The notes under the pieces are model-generated. The model worked only from the letters and a program-made list of their open reading frames with translations. It did no database searches and was not told the DNA's origin. DNA of 64,000 bases, taken from NCBI RefSeq assembly GCF_022842375.1, contig NZ_JALHPR010000004.1, forward strand, positions 124,001-188,000, written 5' to 3'. Positions 44,678 through 52,328 of the stretch are shown one piece after another; position 1 is the stretch's first letter; each line of letters starts with the position of its first letter. The position numbers were made by a program, and so were the translations under genes. Source of the DNA: Elioraea sp. GTDB taxonomy: Bacteria > Pseudomonadota > Alphaproteobacteria > Acetobacterales > Acetobacteraceae.

Positions 44678-45622
44678 TCAGCCGCGCGCGCCCTGCTCGC
44701 GGTAGAAGCGCGCAGCACCCGGATGCAGCGGCACGCCGATGTCCTCTGCCGCCGCCGCTGGCGTCAGCCCCTGCAGCGCGCGGTTGATCGGCGTCAGCGC
44801 GTTCAGGTTGGCGAACATCAGCTGAACCATGCGGTAGATGCGCTCCTCCGGCTGGTCGCAGGCAGCGATCAGGTGCGCGGAGTAGACGATCTGCGGCACC
44901 GCCTCGGTCTGCTGCGGGTAGGTGTTGGCCGGAACGGGGCCGAGGTTGTAGCCGGCGTTGATCTTCTTCATCGCCTCCCCATAAGGCGTGAGGTCGACGA
45001 AGCGGATCTGCCGCGCGGACGCAAGGTCCATCACCGACGAGGCCGGGATGGTGGTGCCGAGGGTGAAGGCAACCGCGTGGCCGTCCTTCATGAGGCCGAC
45101 GGCGTCGGTGTAGCTCGCCTGGAAGTTGGCGCGCACGTCGCTGTACTGCATGCCAGCGGCCTGCAGGATGTGGCGCGTCACCACCTCGGCCGTGTTGCCG
45201 CGCGGCTGGATCGCGATCGACTTGCCGCGCAGGTCCTCGATGCGGCGGATGTTCGCGTCGGCGAGGGTGACGACCTGGAAATACTGCGGATACAGGTTGC
45301 CGAGGTTGCAGACCTTGGTCACCTTGCGCGGGAACGGCTCAGCGCCGTTCAGCCCGTCCACCGTCGTGATCGAGTTGCCGAAGCCGATCTCGGCACGGCC
45401 CTCGTCGATGCCGCGCACGTTGGCGACACCGGCACCAGGCAGCGTCTGGATGGCCACGCCCGGGATGTTCTGTTCCCAGATGTTCTTCAGCGCGCCGGCG
45501 ATCGGCACCCACACGCCGCCCTGCGGCCCCGTCATCATGCGGAGCGTCTGGGCCTCTGCGGTGGCAAGTGGCAGCGTGGCAATGGCGGCAGCAATGGCCG
45601 CGAGACGGAGTCCCGGCGTCAT
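44678..45622 (-). CDS. TAXI family TRAP transporter solute-binding protein
   Basis: A 314-residue periplasmic protein with a signal peptide (MTPGLRLAAIAAAIATLPLA, cleavage after AEAQT). The core is MMTGPQGGVWVPIAGALKNI, LPGAGVANVRGIDEGRAEIGFGNS, RGKSIAIQPRGNTAE and DGHAVAFTLGTTIPASSV, matching the TAXI (TRAP-associated extracytoplasmic immunogenic) family. The ATG at 45622 is chosen because GGGGAG lies 7 bases before it; an upstream ATG at 45637 overlaps that site. Confidence 0.93.
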   Translation of the reverse strand: MTPGLRLAAIAAAIATLPLATAEAQTLRMMTGPQGGVWVPIAGALKNIWEQNIPGVAIQTLPGAGVANVRGIDEGRAEIGFGNSITTVDGLNGAEPFPRKVTKVCNLGNLYPQYFQVVTLADANIRRIEDLRGKSIAIQPRGNTAEVVTRHILQAAGMQYSDVRANFQASYTDAVGLMKDGHAVAFTLGTTIPASSVMDLASARQIRFVDLTPYGEAMKKINAGYNLGPVPANTYPQQTEAVPQIVYSAHLIAACDQPEERIYRMVQLMFANLNALTPINRALQGLTPAAAAEDIGVPLHPGAARFYREQGARG

Positions 45623-45669
45623 GAACGTTCTCCCCATCGATGACGGCATCACCCTGGTCTCAGGGTTTC

Positions 45670-45687
45670 CCGGCCGCCCGAGGCCGG
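45670..45687. repeat. Inverted repeat between the MaoC-like and TAXI genes
   Basis: CCGGCC, a six-base loop, then GGCCGG lie in the 124-base gap between the MaoC-like stop and the TAXI start. It could lower read-through or be an operator, but has no U-tract. Confidence 0.25.
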
Positions 45688-45746
45688 CATTGAAAGGCGC
45701 GCCCCCTGCTTGGTCAACCCGTTCCGGAGAGGCGAGGCCTTGACGG

Positions 45747-46586
45747 TCAGGCCATCACGGCCTCTGCCTGCATGCAGGGATACCCGGCGGCGTCGCGCGT
45801 CTCGAGCGTGACCGCCCCCTCGCCCGCCACCGCGAGAACGGCGAACGGTGCCAGGTCGAACAGTGGGCGGAGGCCGCGGAACGAGAAGGACGCAATGCGC
45901 CGCCCTGGCGCGACCTGCTGGGCGAGGCCTGCCATCAGCGTCGCCTGCAGCGGCCCGTGCACGATCAGGCCCGGATAGCCCTCGACCTCCGTCACGTAGC
46001 TGCGATCGTAATGGATGCGATGCCCATTGGCAGTCAACGCGGAGTAGCGGAACAGCAACACCGGGTCGGGTACCACGTCGCGACGCGTGGCGGCAGCCTG
46101 GAGCGGTGGTGGGGGGGGCGCTGTCTTCACCGCTGCCCCTTCGAGGCCGCGGTAGACGATGTCGTGCTCCTCGGTGATCGCCACCCCGCGCGGGCCCTCG
46201 ATCACGTGGCGGACGGTGACGAACACGAGCTGCCCCGTGCTGCCGGTCTTCTCGGACACCTTCGTGATGGTGCTGGTGCGGACGATGCGCTCGCCCGGGA
46301 ACAACTGGCCCGGGAAGCCGAGCCTGCCGCCGGCGAACATCCGTCGCGGCAGGTCGTGCACCGGCGGCAGGAACCCGCCGCGCTTCGGATGCCCGTCAGG
46401 CCCGATGGCCGAGGCGGGAACCCAGGCCTGGAACTGCGTCCAATGCCAGAGGGGGGGAAGCGCCCCATCCGGGGCGCAGTCAGCCAGGGACCGGTCGAGT
46501 GTTGCCGCGAGTGCTGCCATGCGCCCGTGATCGACCGTGTCCTCTGCCGTTTCGCTGCGCCCGACCCAGGCATCCCACTCGCTCAT
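45747..46586 (-). CDS. FAS1-like dehydratase/MaoC-type hydratase
   Basis: A 279-residue hotdog-fold enzyme starting MSEWDAWVGRSETAEDTVDH. The N-terminal half is a FAS1-like dehydratase domain (LWHWTQFQAWVPAS, GFLPPVHDLPRRMFAGG). The C-terminal half is a MaoC-like half with LTANGHRIHYDRSYVTEVEGYPGLIVHGPLQATLMAG, which holds the Asn/His/Asp-type hydratase motif. The layout fits mesaconyl-C4-CoA hydratase and type 2 thioester dehydratases. It probably hydrates an unsaturated CoA ester formed by the neighbouring acyl-CoA pathway. Confidence 0.87.
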   Translation of the reverse strand: MSEWDAWVGRSETAEDTVDHGRMAALAATLDRSLADCAPDGALPPLWHWTQFQAWVPASAIGPDGHPKRGGFLPPVHDLPRRMFAGGRLGFPGQLFPGERIVRTSTITKVSEKTGSTGQLVFVTVRHVIEGPRGVAITEEHDIVYRGLEGAAVKTAPPPPPLQAAATRRDVVPDPVLLFRYSALTANGHRIHYDRSYVTEVEGYPGLIVHGPLQATLMAGLAQQVAPGRRIASFSFRGLRPLFDLAPFAVLAVAGEGAVTLETRDAAGYPCMQAEAVMA

Positions 46587-46746
46587 TGACCGTTTCCCCC
46601 TTGCCGCGCCTGCCGAGTCTCGTGCCTGCGTAATGTGGAAATTGCTGGCCGGCCAGACCTCAGGTGCATCGGAGCCGCCGTGAAACCGGCTCAATCGCAT
46701 TGCACCATTCCGGACAGTGACACGGCCAGGGTTGCATCGGGGCGAG

Positions 46747-47538
46747 ATGGAAGCCGAGGAATACGAGTTGATGGATGCGGTCGAGGACCGCATGTGGTGG
46801 TACGCAGGGCTGCACGCGATGGTGATCCGCGCGCTCGCCCGCCACGCGGCACCTGCCAGCCTGCCGCTCCCTGCCACCCTGCCGCTGCTCGATGTCGGCT
46901 GCGGCACCGGTGGCCTGCTGCGCCGCCTTGACGCTGCGATGCAGGAGGGGCGGGTTGCCGCACGGCCACTCGCCGGGTTCGACATCGTGGCCGAGGCGGT
47001 CAGCCGCGCGCACGCCAAGATTCCCAAGGCCCGATTGGTCCGCGCCTCTGCCAACGACATTCCCTTCGCCACCGGCAGCGTCGCCGCGGCCGTCTCCTGC
47101 GACGTGCTCTGCCATCGCGCGGTGGACGAGGGGCGCGCGCTGGGCGAGCTCCACCGCGTGCTGGCACCAGGCGGGATCGTGGTGCTGAACATGCCGGCCC
47201 ATGCCTGGCTCGTCTCCGCCCATGACAGGCGCGTGCACACGCGCGAGCGCTACAGCCGCGACGTGCTGCGCGCCCGCCTCGCAGCCGCAGGCTTCCGGCC
47301 GATCGAGGTGCTGCACTGGAACAGCCTGCTGTTCCCGCTGATGGTCGTGCAGCGCAAGCTGCTGACGCGATCGGGCAAGGGCGATGCTGCACCACAGGAC
47401 CGCAGCGATGTCGCCGCGTTCCCGCCACCGATCGAGGCGATGTTCCGGGCCGTGACGGCGGTCGAGCGGGCCCTGATCGGCGCCGGGGTGCGCTTCCCGG
47501 TGGGTGGTTCCGTTCTCGCCGTTGCCGTGAAACCCTGA
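46747..47538 (+). CDS. Class I SAM-dependent methyltransferase
   Basis: A 263-residue methyltransferase. The SAM motif is LLDVGCGTGGLLRRLD, followed by GFDIVAEAVSRAHAK, the SANDIPF region and ELHRVLAPGGIVVLNMPA. The N-terminus (MEAEEYELMDAVEDRMWWYA) is typical of methyltransferases found in glycan clusters. The start at 46747 matches the conserved EE..M...ED..WW.Y opening. The glycosyltransferase gene follows after 4 bases, so it probably methylates a sugar or lipid intermediate. Confidence 0.88.
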   Translation: MEAEEYELMDAVEDRMWWYAGLHAMVIRALARHAAPASLPLPATLPLLDVGCGTGGLLRRLDAAMQEGRVAARPLAGFDIVAEAVSRAHAKIPKARLVRASANDIPFATGSVAAAVSCDVLCHRAVDEGRALGELHRVLAPGGIVVLNMPAHAWLVSAHDRRVHTRERYSRDVLRARLAAAGFRPIEVLHWNSLLFPLMVVQRKLLTRSGKGDAAPQDRSDVAAFPPPIEAMFRAVTAVERALIGAGVRFPVGGSVLAVAVKP

Positions 47539-47542
47539 CCGG

Positions 47543-48568
47543 ATGACGATGATGGACATGCCAAGCGGCTCCGCGCAGCGCCTGGCCGACCCGCTGCACG
47601 ACGCCCCGGCTCTCTCGGTGGTCGTTCCCGTCTACAACGGGGCGGCGACGGTGGGCGCGCTGGTCGCTGCCCTCGGCGCGCTCGAGGTGCCCGGCGGGCT
47701 CGAGATCGTGCTGGTGAATGACGGCAGCCCCGACACCAGCGGCGATGTGTGCCGCGCCCTGCTCCACACCTCGGCCGTGCCGCTGACCTATGTCGAGCAT
47801 GCGCGCAACTACGGCGAGCACAACGCGGTCATGACCGGGCTACGCCACGCCCGCGGCGCCTTCGTCATCACGATGGATGACGACCTCCAGAACCCGCCGG
47901 AGGAGGTGGTGCGGCTGTTCCTCCACACGCGCGACCGGGGGTATGACGTCGTCTACACCCGCTATGCCGAGAAGAAGCACGAGGGGTGGCGCAACCTTGG
48001 CAGCCGCTTCGCCAACCGGGTGGCCGACATGCTGCTCGACAAGCCGCGCGGCCTCTACCTCTCCTCGTTCCGCTGCATGAGCCGCCTCGTGGTCGACGGC
48101 ATCACCCGCTACGAAGGTCCCTACCCCTATGTCGACGGCCTCATCATGCAGGTGACGCAGCGGCTCGGCTCGCTCGAGGTGATGCACCTGCCGCGCGCGG
48201 AGGGGGTGAGCAACTACACGATCCGCCGGCTCGTGCGGCTCTGGCTGAACCTTGCCGTGAACTTCTCGCTGCTGCCACTCAGGCTCGCGGTGTTCGCCGG
48301 GGTGGCGATGGGGGCACTTGGCGCCATCGGCGCGCTGGTCGTCGTGCTTTCGGCACTGGCGGGCGAGCAGCCGCAGGGCTGGGCCAGCACGATGGTGGTG
48401 ATCCTGCTGCTGTCGGGGGTGCAGTTCGTCATCCTCGGCATCCTTGGCGAGTATCTCGGCCGCACCTTCCTCACCGGCAACCGCAAGCCGCAGGGCATTG
48501 TGCGCGCGGTGGCCGAGGGCGGCGGGCGACGCGCGGCTGCGCATCCGTCATCGGAGGGTGCGGCGTGA
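47543..48568 (+). CDS. Polyprenyl-phosphate glycosyltransferase, GT2 (ArnC/GtrB-like)
   Basis: A 341-residue membrane glycosyltransferase. The GT-A domain shows LSVVVPVYNGAATVGALVAA, VLVNDGSPDTS, and MDDDLQNPPEEV, the ArnC/GtrB/DPM1 nucleotide-metal motif. Two C-terminal transmembrane helices follow (about residues 235-300, LRLAVFAGVAMGALGAIGAL and MVVILLLSGVQFVILGILGEYLG). Such enzymes load a sugar onto undecaprenyl phosphate. It is coupled by GTGA to the small transporter gene, a likely flippase component. Confidence 0.93.
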   Translation: MTMMDMPSGSAQRLADPLHDAPALSVVVPVYNGAATVGALVAALGALEVPGGLEIVLVNDGSPDTSGDVCRALLHTSAVPLTYVEHARNYGEHNAVMTGLRHARGAFVITMDDDLQNPPEEVVRLFLHTRDRGYDVVYTRYAEKKHEGWRNLGSRFANRVADMLLDKPRGLYLSSFRCMSRLVVDGITRYEGPYPYVDGLIMQVTQRLGSLEVMHLPRAEGVSNYTIRRLVRLWLNLAVNFSLLPLRLAVFAGVAMGALGAIGALVVVLSALAGEQPQGWASTMVVILLLSGVQFVILGILGEYLGRTFLTGNRKPQGIVRAVAEGGGRRAAAHPSSEGAA

Positions 48569-48900
48569 ACCCGCACTGGGCGGCGCTGATCGGCGCGCTT
48601 ATCGTCGGGGTGGCGGGGCAACTGCTGCTCAAGACCGGCGCGGCGGCCGGAGGATCGGTGATCGAGCAGGTGTTCCGGCCGACGACGATCGCCGGCCTCG
48701 CCCTCTACGGCGGCGGGGCGTTCCTGTACCTGTTCGCGCTGCGCGGCATTCCCGTCTCGGTCGCCTTCCCCTCGGCGGCCTCGCAATACGTTGTGGTCGC
48801 CGTCGTCGGCTGGCTGATCTGGGCGGAGCCTGTCGGGCTGCAGCAGATCGGCGGGCTGGCGCTGATCATCGCCGGGGTGCTGCTGCTCGCCACGGCGTGA
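48565..48900 (+). CDS. Small four-helix transporter of the DMT/SMR superfamily (ArnE-like)
   Basis: A 111-residue membrane protein with a GTG start inside the glycosyltransferase stop. Four helices are visible, beginning WAALIGALIVGVAGQLLLKTGA and ending IGGLALIIAGVLLLATA; PVSVAFPSAASQYVVVAVVGWLIWAEP matches the EamA/SMR central motif. ArnE/ArnF-type pairs flip undecaprenyl-phosphate sugars. A GtrB-like enzyme with such a partner suggests export of a lipid-linked sugar, though a drug-efflux role cannot be excluded. Confidence 0.87.
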   Translation: MNPHWAALIGALIVGVAGQLLLKTGAAAGGSVIEQVFRPTTIAGLALYGGGAFLYLFALRGIPVSVAFPSAASQYVVVAVVGWLIWAEPVGLQQIGGLALIIAGVLLLATA

Positions 48901-48908
48901 GCGCCGGC

Positions 48909-50891
48909 TCAGGCGATCAGCAGGAAATCGCTCTGGCTCAGCCCTGTCACACCGAGCAGCGTGATCGTATCGTCGCCCGCTGAAACGACGCTTCGGTCCG
49001 AGAGTGCTGCGATCGCGAGATCGGCGAAGCCGAGACCCGCCGGCGCGAGATCGAGCTTGTCCTGGCCGCGGATGAAGTCGCCGATCACGTCCTGGCCCCA
49101 ATCGGCGAAGAAGCGGAAGATGTCGGCCCCGGCACCACCGTCGAGCCGGTTGTTGGCCGCATTGCCGATGATGACGTCAGCGCCCGCGCCGCCGATGCCA
49201 TTCTCGATGACCACACCATGCGCGATGGCCAGGTTGTTGGCCCCGCTGCTTGCCACTGTGCTGAACGATCCTCCCCGGAGATCGAGCGTGACCTTGGCGG
49301 TCGCGGCGGAGAGGTCGATCGTATCGGTGCCGCCACCGTCCCAGATCGTGGTGACCTTGTTGGCGAGATCGGCGAAGCGATAGGTGTCGTTGCCCGTGCG
49401 CGTCGTCGTGTTCGTTCCGTACAGGTACTGGAGCGTCGCGATATCGTAGAGCTGGTAGGTCGATGGCTCGCCCGCATACGTCGCGTGCCCGTTGTACGAC
49501 ATCACCGTGTACATGCGGCTGTTCTCGGCACCCGTCAGCGCGCCGACATGGTCGAGGCCGAGCGCGTGGCCGGTCTCGTGCAGCAGCAGCATCGTCTCGA
49601 AGCTGCCGGGCGAGAAGCTCGCCCCGGCATAGTTCGTGTTCAGCCACACGTCGCCGGGCTTGCTGTTCGTGCCGGTGCCGGAGGGATAGTAGGCGTAGCC
49701 GGCATAGTTCGGGATGCTGGCGAAGCCGAAGGTGATCGCCGCCGTGCTCGCGCTCGCGGCCTCGACGAAGGTGATGTTGGCCAGCGTCTCGATGTAGTCG
49801 AGCGTCTGGCGTACCTGGTCGCGCTGGGTCGTGCCGAAGCTCTTGAAGTTGGAGTACGCCCAGTCGCCGGAGGCGTAGTACCCAGGCGTCGCATCGAGGA
49901 AGGCGAAGCTCACCGTCACGGCGCTGCCATAGGGCTGGGAAGCGTTCCATCGCTGCGACGACGACAGCAGCAGGTCCTCGACATAGTAGGCCGGCCCGCT
50001 GCTGGCCGGCGCGTTGTCGAGGCCCGCGATCGACACGGTGAGCGAGGCGGTCGCGGTGCCGCCCTTCCCGTCGCTGACGGTGTAGGAGATTCGGTCGGTC
50101 GCGCCCTGGCCGGAGGTCAGTGCGTTGAAAGCGCCGTTCGGATCGTAGCTGTAGCTGCCGTTGGCGTTCAGCGTGAACTTGGCGCCGGAGGCCAGCGTTG
50201 CTGCCTTGCCGACGGAGGTCGCAACGCCGTTGACAGCCGAGACAGTGAGGGCATCGCCGTTCGGATCGCTGTCATTGGCGAGCACGTTGCCGGTGCGCAC
50301 CGTCGCCTCGTCCGTCGCGGCCGCGTCGTTGACGGCGACCGGCGCGCTGTTCGACGTCTGCGCGCTCACGCCGGTGACGGTGACGCTCACCGTCGCCTGC
50401 GCCGTTCCACCGCGGCCGTCGGCGATCTTGTAGGTGAACTTCTCAAGCGCTGACTGGCCGGTGTTCAGGCTCGTGAACACGCTGCCCTGCTCGTAGCTCA
50501 CCGTCATGTCGGCATTGAGCCGCACCACGGCACCGGACGAGAGGGTGACCGTTGCGCCAGGCGCGACCGCGATGCCGTTCAGATGCGTGATCGAGAGAGC
50601 GTCGCCGTCACGGTCGCGGTCATTGGCGAGAACTGCGAGGCGGATCGGTGTTGCCTCGCCTGTCGTCGCGCTGTCGTTGCTCGCGGTGGGCGCGCTGTTG
50701 CGCGTGCTCCCGCCGCCTTTCGCCCCGGCGCCGAGCTTGTAGCCGTGCCCCTCGTCCTCGGTGCGGAAACCGGTGGCGAAGCCCACGAAGCCATGACTGA
50801 AAAGCCCCGTGGCGGACGCGGCATCGAACGACAGCGGCGTATTGTCGGACAGGAGGGGGCGCGCGGACGCGGCACGGCGATCGGCGGACAT
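48909..50891 (-). CDS. Secreted M10 (serralysin-like) metalloprotease with cadherin-like and RTX domains
   Basis: A 660-residue protein without an N-terminal signal. Two cadherin/VCBS-like repeats (about 65-175 and 180-295) carry the ..A..DE.T..TG.VLANDSDPNGDALTVS pattern. The protease domain (about 300-540) has zinc motif H438-E-x2-H442-x5-H448 and Met-turn VMSYNGH. The C-terminus holds RTX-type calcium repeats (GGAGADVIIGN, GGAGADIFRF) and a hydrophobic end (SQSDFLLIA) as in type I secretion substrates. No type I secretion genes are adjacent. N-terminal repeats before the protease are not the usual serralysin layout. Confidence 0.88.
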   Translation of the reverse strand: MSADRRAASARPLLSDNTPLSFDAASATGLFSHGFVGFATGFRTEDEGHGYKLGAGAKGGGSTRNSAPTASNDSATTGEATPIRLAVLANDRDRDGDALSITHLNGIAVAPGATVTLSSGAVVRLNADMTVSYEQGSVFTSLNTGQSALEKFTYKIADGRGGTAQATVSVTVTGVSAQTSNSAPVAVNDAAATDEATVRTGNVLANDSDPNGDALTVSAVNGVATSVGKAATLASGAKFTLNANGSYSYDPNGAFNALTSGQGATDRISYTVSDGKGGTATASLTVSIAGLDNAPASSGPAYYVEDLLLSSSQRWNASQPYGSAVTVSFAFLDATPGYYASGDWAYSNFKSFGTTQRDQVRQTLDYIETLANITFVEAASASTAAITFGFASIPNYAGYAYYPSGTGTNSKPGDVWLNTNYAGASFSPGSFETMLLLHETGHALGLDHVGALTGAENSRMYTVMSYNGHATYAGEPSTYQLYDIATLQYLYGTNTTTRTGNDTYRFADLANKVTTIWDGGGTDTIDLSAATAKVTLDLRGGSFSTVASSGANNLAIAHGVVIENGIGGAGADVIIGNAANNRLDGGAGADIFRFFADWGQDVIGDFIRGQDKLDLAPAGLGFADLAIAALSDRSVVSAGDDTITLLGVTGLSQSDFLLIA

Positions 50892-51188
50892 GGTGTCTCC
50901 TTGCGACGGGCGAACGCCTTATGGTGTGGGTCGCGCGTAAACGCGTGTTGAACGGGGGAGGTTGGAGCAGCGGATCAGGTAGGGAAGCGGGCGGACGGGG
51001 CGCTCAGGCGCTGGGCGCACGAGTATTCTGAGACAAGCTCTCATCGGTAGATAACGCGGCAACCGACTGGTGAGAAGCTGCCGAAATCAACCCACCCGTC
51101 GCCTCACGCAATCGGTATCACGGCAGAGGACACGCGCATCAGCAGCGGGTTCGCCGTCGCGTAGCTGCATAAAGCCGTGCCGGCACCT

Positions 51189-51211
51189 GTCGGAAAAGCT
51201 TACAGCTGTGC
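51189..51211 (+). promoter_or_regulatory. Candidate activator site upstream of first PEP-CTERM promoter
   Basis: A 23-base segment beginning GTCGGAAAAGC and ending TTACAGCTGTGC matches a segment at 52201-52223 at 16 of 23 positions without gaps. It is centred about 93 bases before the predicted transcription start, a usual distance for an NtrC-family enhancer site. Shared bases are GTCG, AA, TTACAG, and TGC at the end. Confidence 0.45.
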
Positions 51212-51265
51212 CTCCAGAGGCTCTTCTACCCGTGCAACCCTCTGATATAATTTGGTCAAATAGAC

Positions 51266-51281
51266 TGGCACGACGCTTGCT
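51266..51281 (+). promoter_or_regulatory. Sigma-54 (RpoN) -24/-12 promoter of first PEP-CTERM gene
   Basis: TGGCACGACGCTTGCT matches the consensus TGGCACG-N4-TTGCW at every defined base, with the required 10 bases between GG and GC. Transcription would start near 51293, leaving a leader of about 41 bases with GGAGG before the ATG. RpoN dependence is established for PEP-CTERM gene expression in other bacteria. Confidence 0.75.
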
Positions 51282-51333
51282 TGACAGGGGGCGCACCTGG
51301 AGAATGGTGCTATCGCATCGGAGGCTGGTACGA

Positions 51334-52026
51334 ATGATCAGGAACACGTGGCTGGGTATTCTGGCAGGAGCCGCATTGTTGGGCGTGAGCGGCACCGCAA
51401 ACGCTGCTTTCATCGTCCAGTCTGGAAACCTTGGTGGTGGCTCCGTTCAGAACGTCATCTCGAATGCCTGCACAGGTACCGTCACCGGCCCGGCCTCGTC
51501 GGTCCAGGGTTGCCTCAACAGCGACAACGACACGTTCGTGAACTTCGCGAGCAGCACCGACCAGCTCCAGATCACGGGCGGTCAGGCGACGCTTTCCGCG
51601 GTCGATGACATCATCAACCAGCTGACCATCTCCGCCTACTACAACCCGACCGCCGAGGCTCTGACCTTTGGCACGCTGGTGCTGGACATCCAGTGGGACA
51701 TCACGCCTGGCTCTCCTGCAGGGGCCAGCGCATCTGTGACATTCACCGCCGACCCGAACAGCGGGGCTGGGCCCTTCGTGTTCTCACTCGGCAACGGCAA
51801 CAACTTCTTCACCATCTCTGGCGAGGACTTCGCCTCCGTGTCGTTTGACGTCACGGGCAATGGGCGGGTCGTAGGTATCGAGTTGAAGCAGGTCCGCATC
51901 GGCGGGGTCAGCGAGCCGGGCAACGGCGGCGGCGGGTTCCCCGTTCCCGAGCCTGCGACACTCGGCCTGCTTGGTGCCGGCCTGCTGGGCCTCGGCCTGG
52001 CCCGTCGGCGCCGTCGGAAGGCCTGA
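51334..52026 (+). CDS. PEP-CTERM exoprotein, paralogue 1
   Basis: A 230-residue exported protein. A signal peptide (MIRNTWLGILAGAALLGVSG, cleavage after TANA) leads to a mature domain with Cys46 and Cys60 in NAC...GCLN, a beta-rich body rich in Asn, Ser, Thr and Gly, and a glycine linker. The sorting tag is FPVPEPATLGLLGAGLLGLG followed by LARRRRRKA. PEP-CTERM tags are recognised by exosortase. GGAGG at 51320-51324 fixes the start over longer in-frame openings. The body matches no family I recognise except its neighbour at 52329-52991. Confidence 0.93.
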   Translation: MIRNTWLGILAGAALLGVSGTANAAFIVQSGNLGGGSVQNVISNACTGTVTGPASSVQGCLNSDNDTFVNFASSTDQLQITGGQATLSAVDDIINQLTISAYYNPTAEALTFGTLVLDIQWDITPGSPAGASASVTFTADPNSGAGPFVFSLGNGNNFFTISGEDFASVSFDVTGNGRVVGIELKQVRIGGVSEPGNGGGGFPVPEPATLGLLGAGLLGLGLARRRRRKA

Positions 52027-52061
52027 CGCCCGAAACCACTGCGTCGGATTGCTTGACAGGG

Positions 52062-52087
52062 GGGCGGTGCCGGCAACGGCACCGCCC
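52062..52087 (+). terminator. Terminator hairpin after PEP-CTERM gene 1
   Basis: GGGCGGTGCCG and CGGCACCGCCC form a perfect 11-bp stem with a GCAA tetraloop, 35 bases after the stop, followed by TTCGC. The same 26 bases recur at 53023-53048. GCTTGAC precedes both copies. Confidence 0.8.
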
Positions 52088-52200
52088 TTCGCATTCCTGG
52101 ATCCAAGCGGGAACAAGGGCTTGCCCTGCGGCGACGGGGGGCGGCGGTCAACGACAGCGGCCAGCGGCACGAGTCTGCACGCAACGCGCCCGCCAATGCG

Positions 52201-52223
52201 GTCGAAACTCTTTACAGTTCTGC
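52201..52223 (+). promoter_or_regulatory. Candidate activator site upstream of second PEP-CTERM promoter
   Basis: A 23-base segment beginning GTCGAAACTCT and ending TTACAGTTCTGC is the counterpart of 51189-51211 (16 of 23 identical). It is centred about 84 bases before the predicted start, about nine bases (near one helical turn) closer than in the first copy. The rest of the 302-base gap shows only the terminator and promoter listed separately. Confidence 0.45.
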
Positions 52224-52268
52224 GACAGCAGACGGGCGAAAGGCCGTAAGCCTTTGATGTCCCTCATG

Positions 52269-52284
52269 TTGCACACGTGTTGCA
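52269..52284 (+). promoter_or_regulatory. Probable sigma-54 (RpoN) promoter of second PEP-CTERM gene
   Basis: TTGCACACGTGTTGCA fits TGGCACG-N4-TTGCW with two mismatches (one G of the -24 GG, and the seventh base). The -24 G, the CAC, the -12 TTGC and the spacing are kept. Predicted start near 52296 leaves about 33 bases of leader before the ATG at 52329. The weaker -24 element may mean lower output than the first copy. Confidence 0.55.
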
Positions 52285-52328
52285 TACGTCGGTAGGCGGA
52301 GGGGGCCACGCGACGCAAGGAAGAGACC

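Larger units (their letters stand above)
50892..51333. other. 442-base intergenic region between the protease and first PEP-CTERM gene
   Basis: No convincing gene lies here. The right part holds the 23-base element (51189-51211) and the sigma-54-type promoter (51266-51281) of the PEP-CTERM gene. The left part must contain the leftward start of the protease gene, but I could not identify its promoter. Base composition is visibly less GC-rich from about 51190 to 51280. Confidence 0.6.

Noticed and set aside
46710-46740. GACACG and TTGCA before the methyltransferase gene, resembling a sigma-54 promoter
   Set aside because: The distance between the two boxes is too long for -24/-12 recognition.
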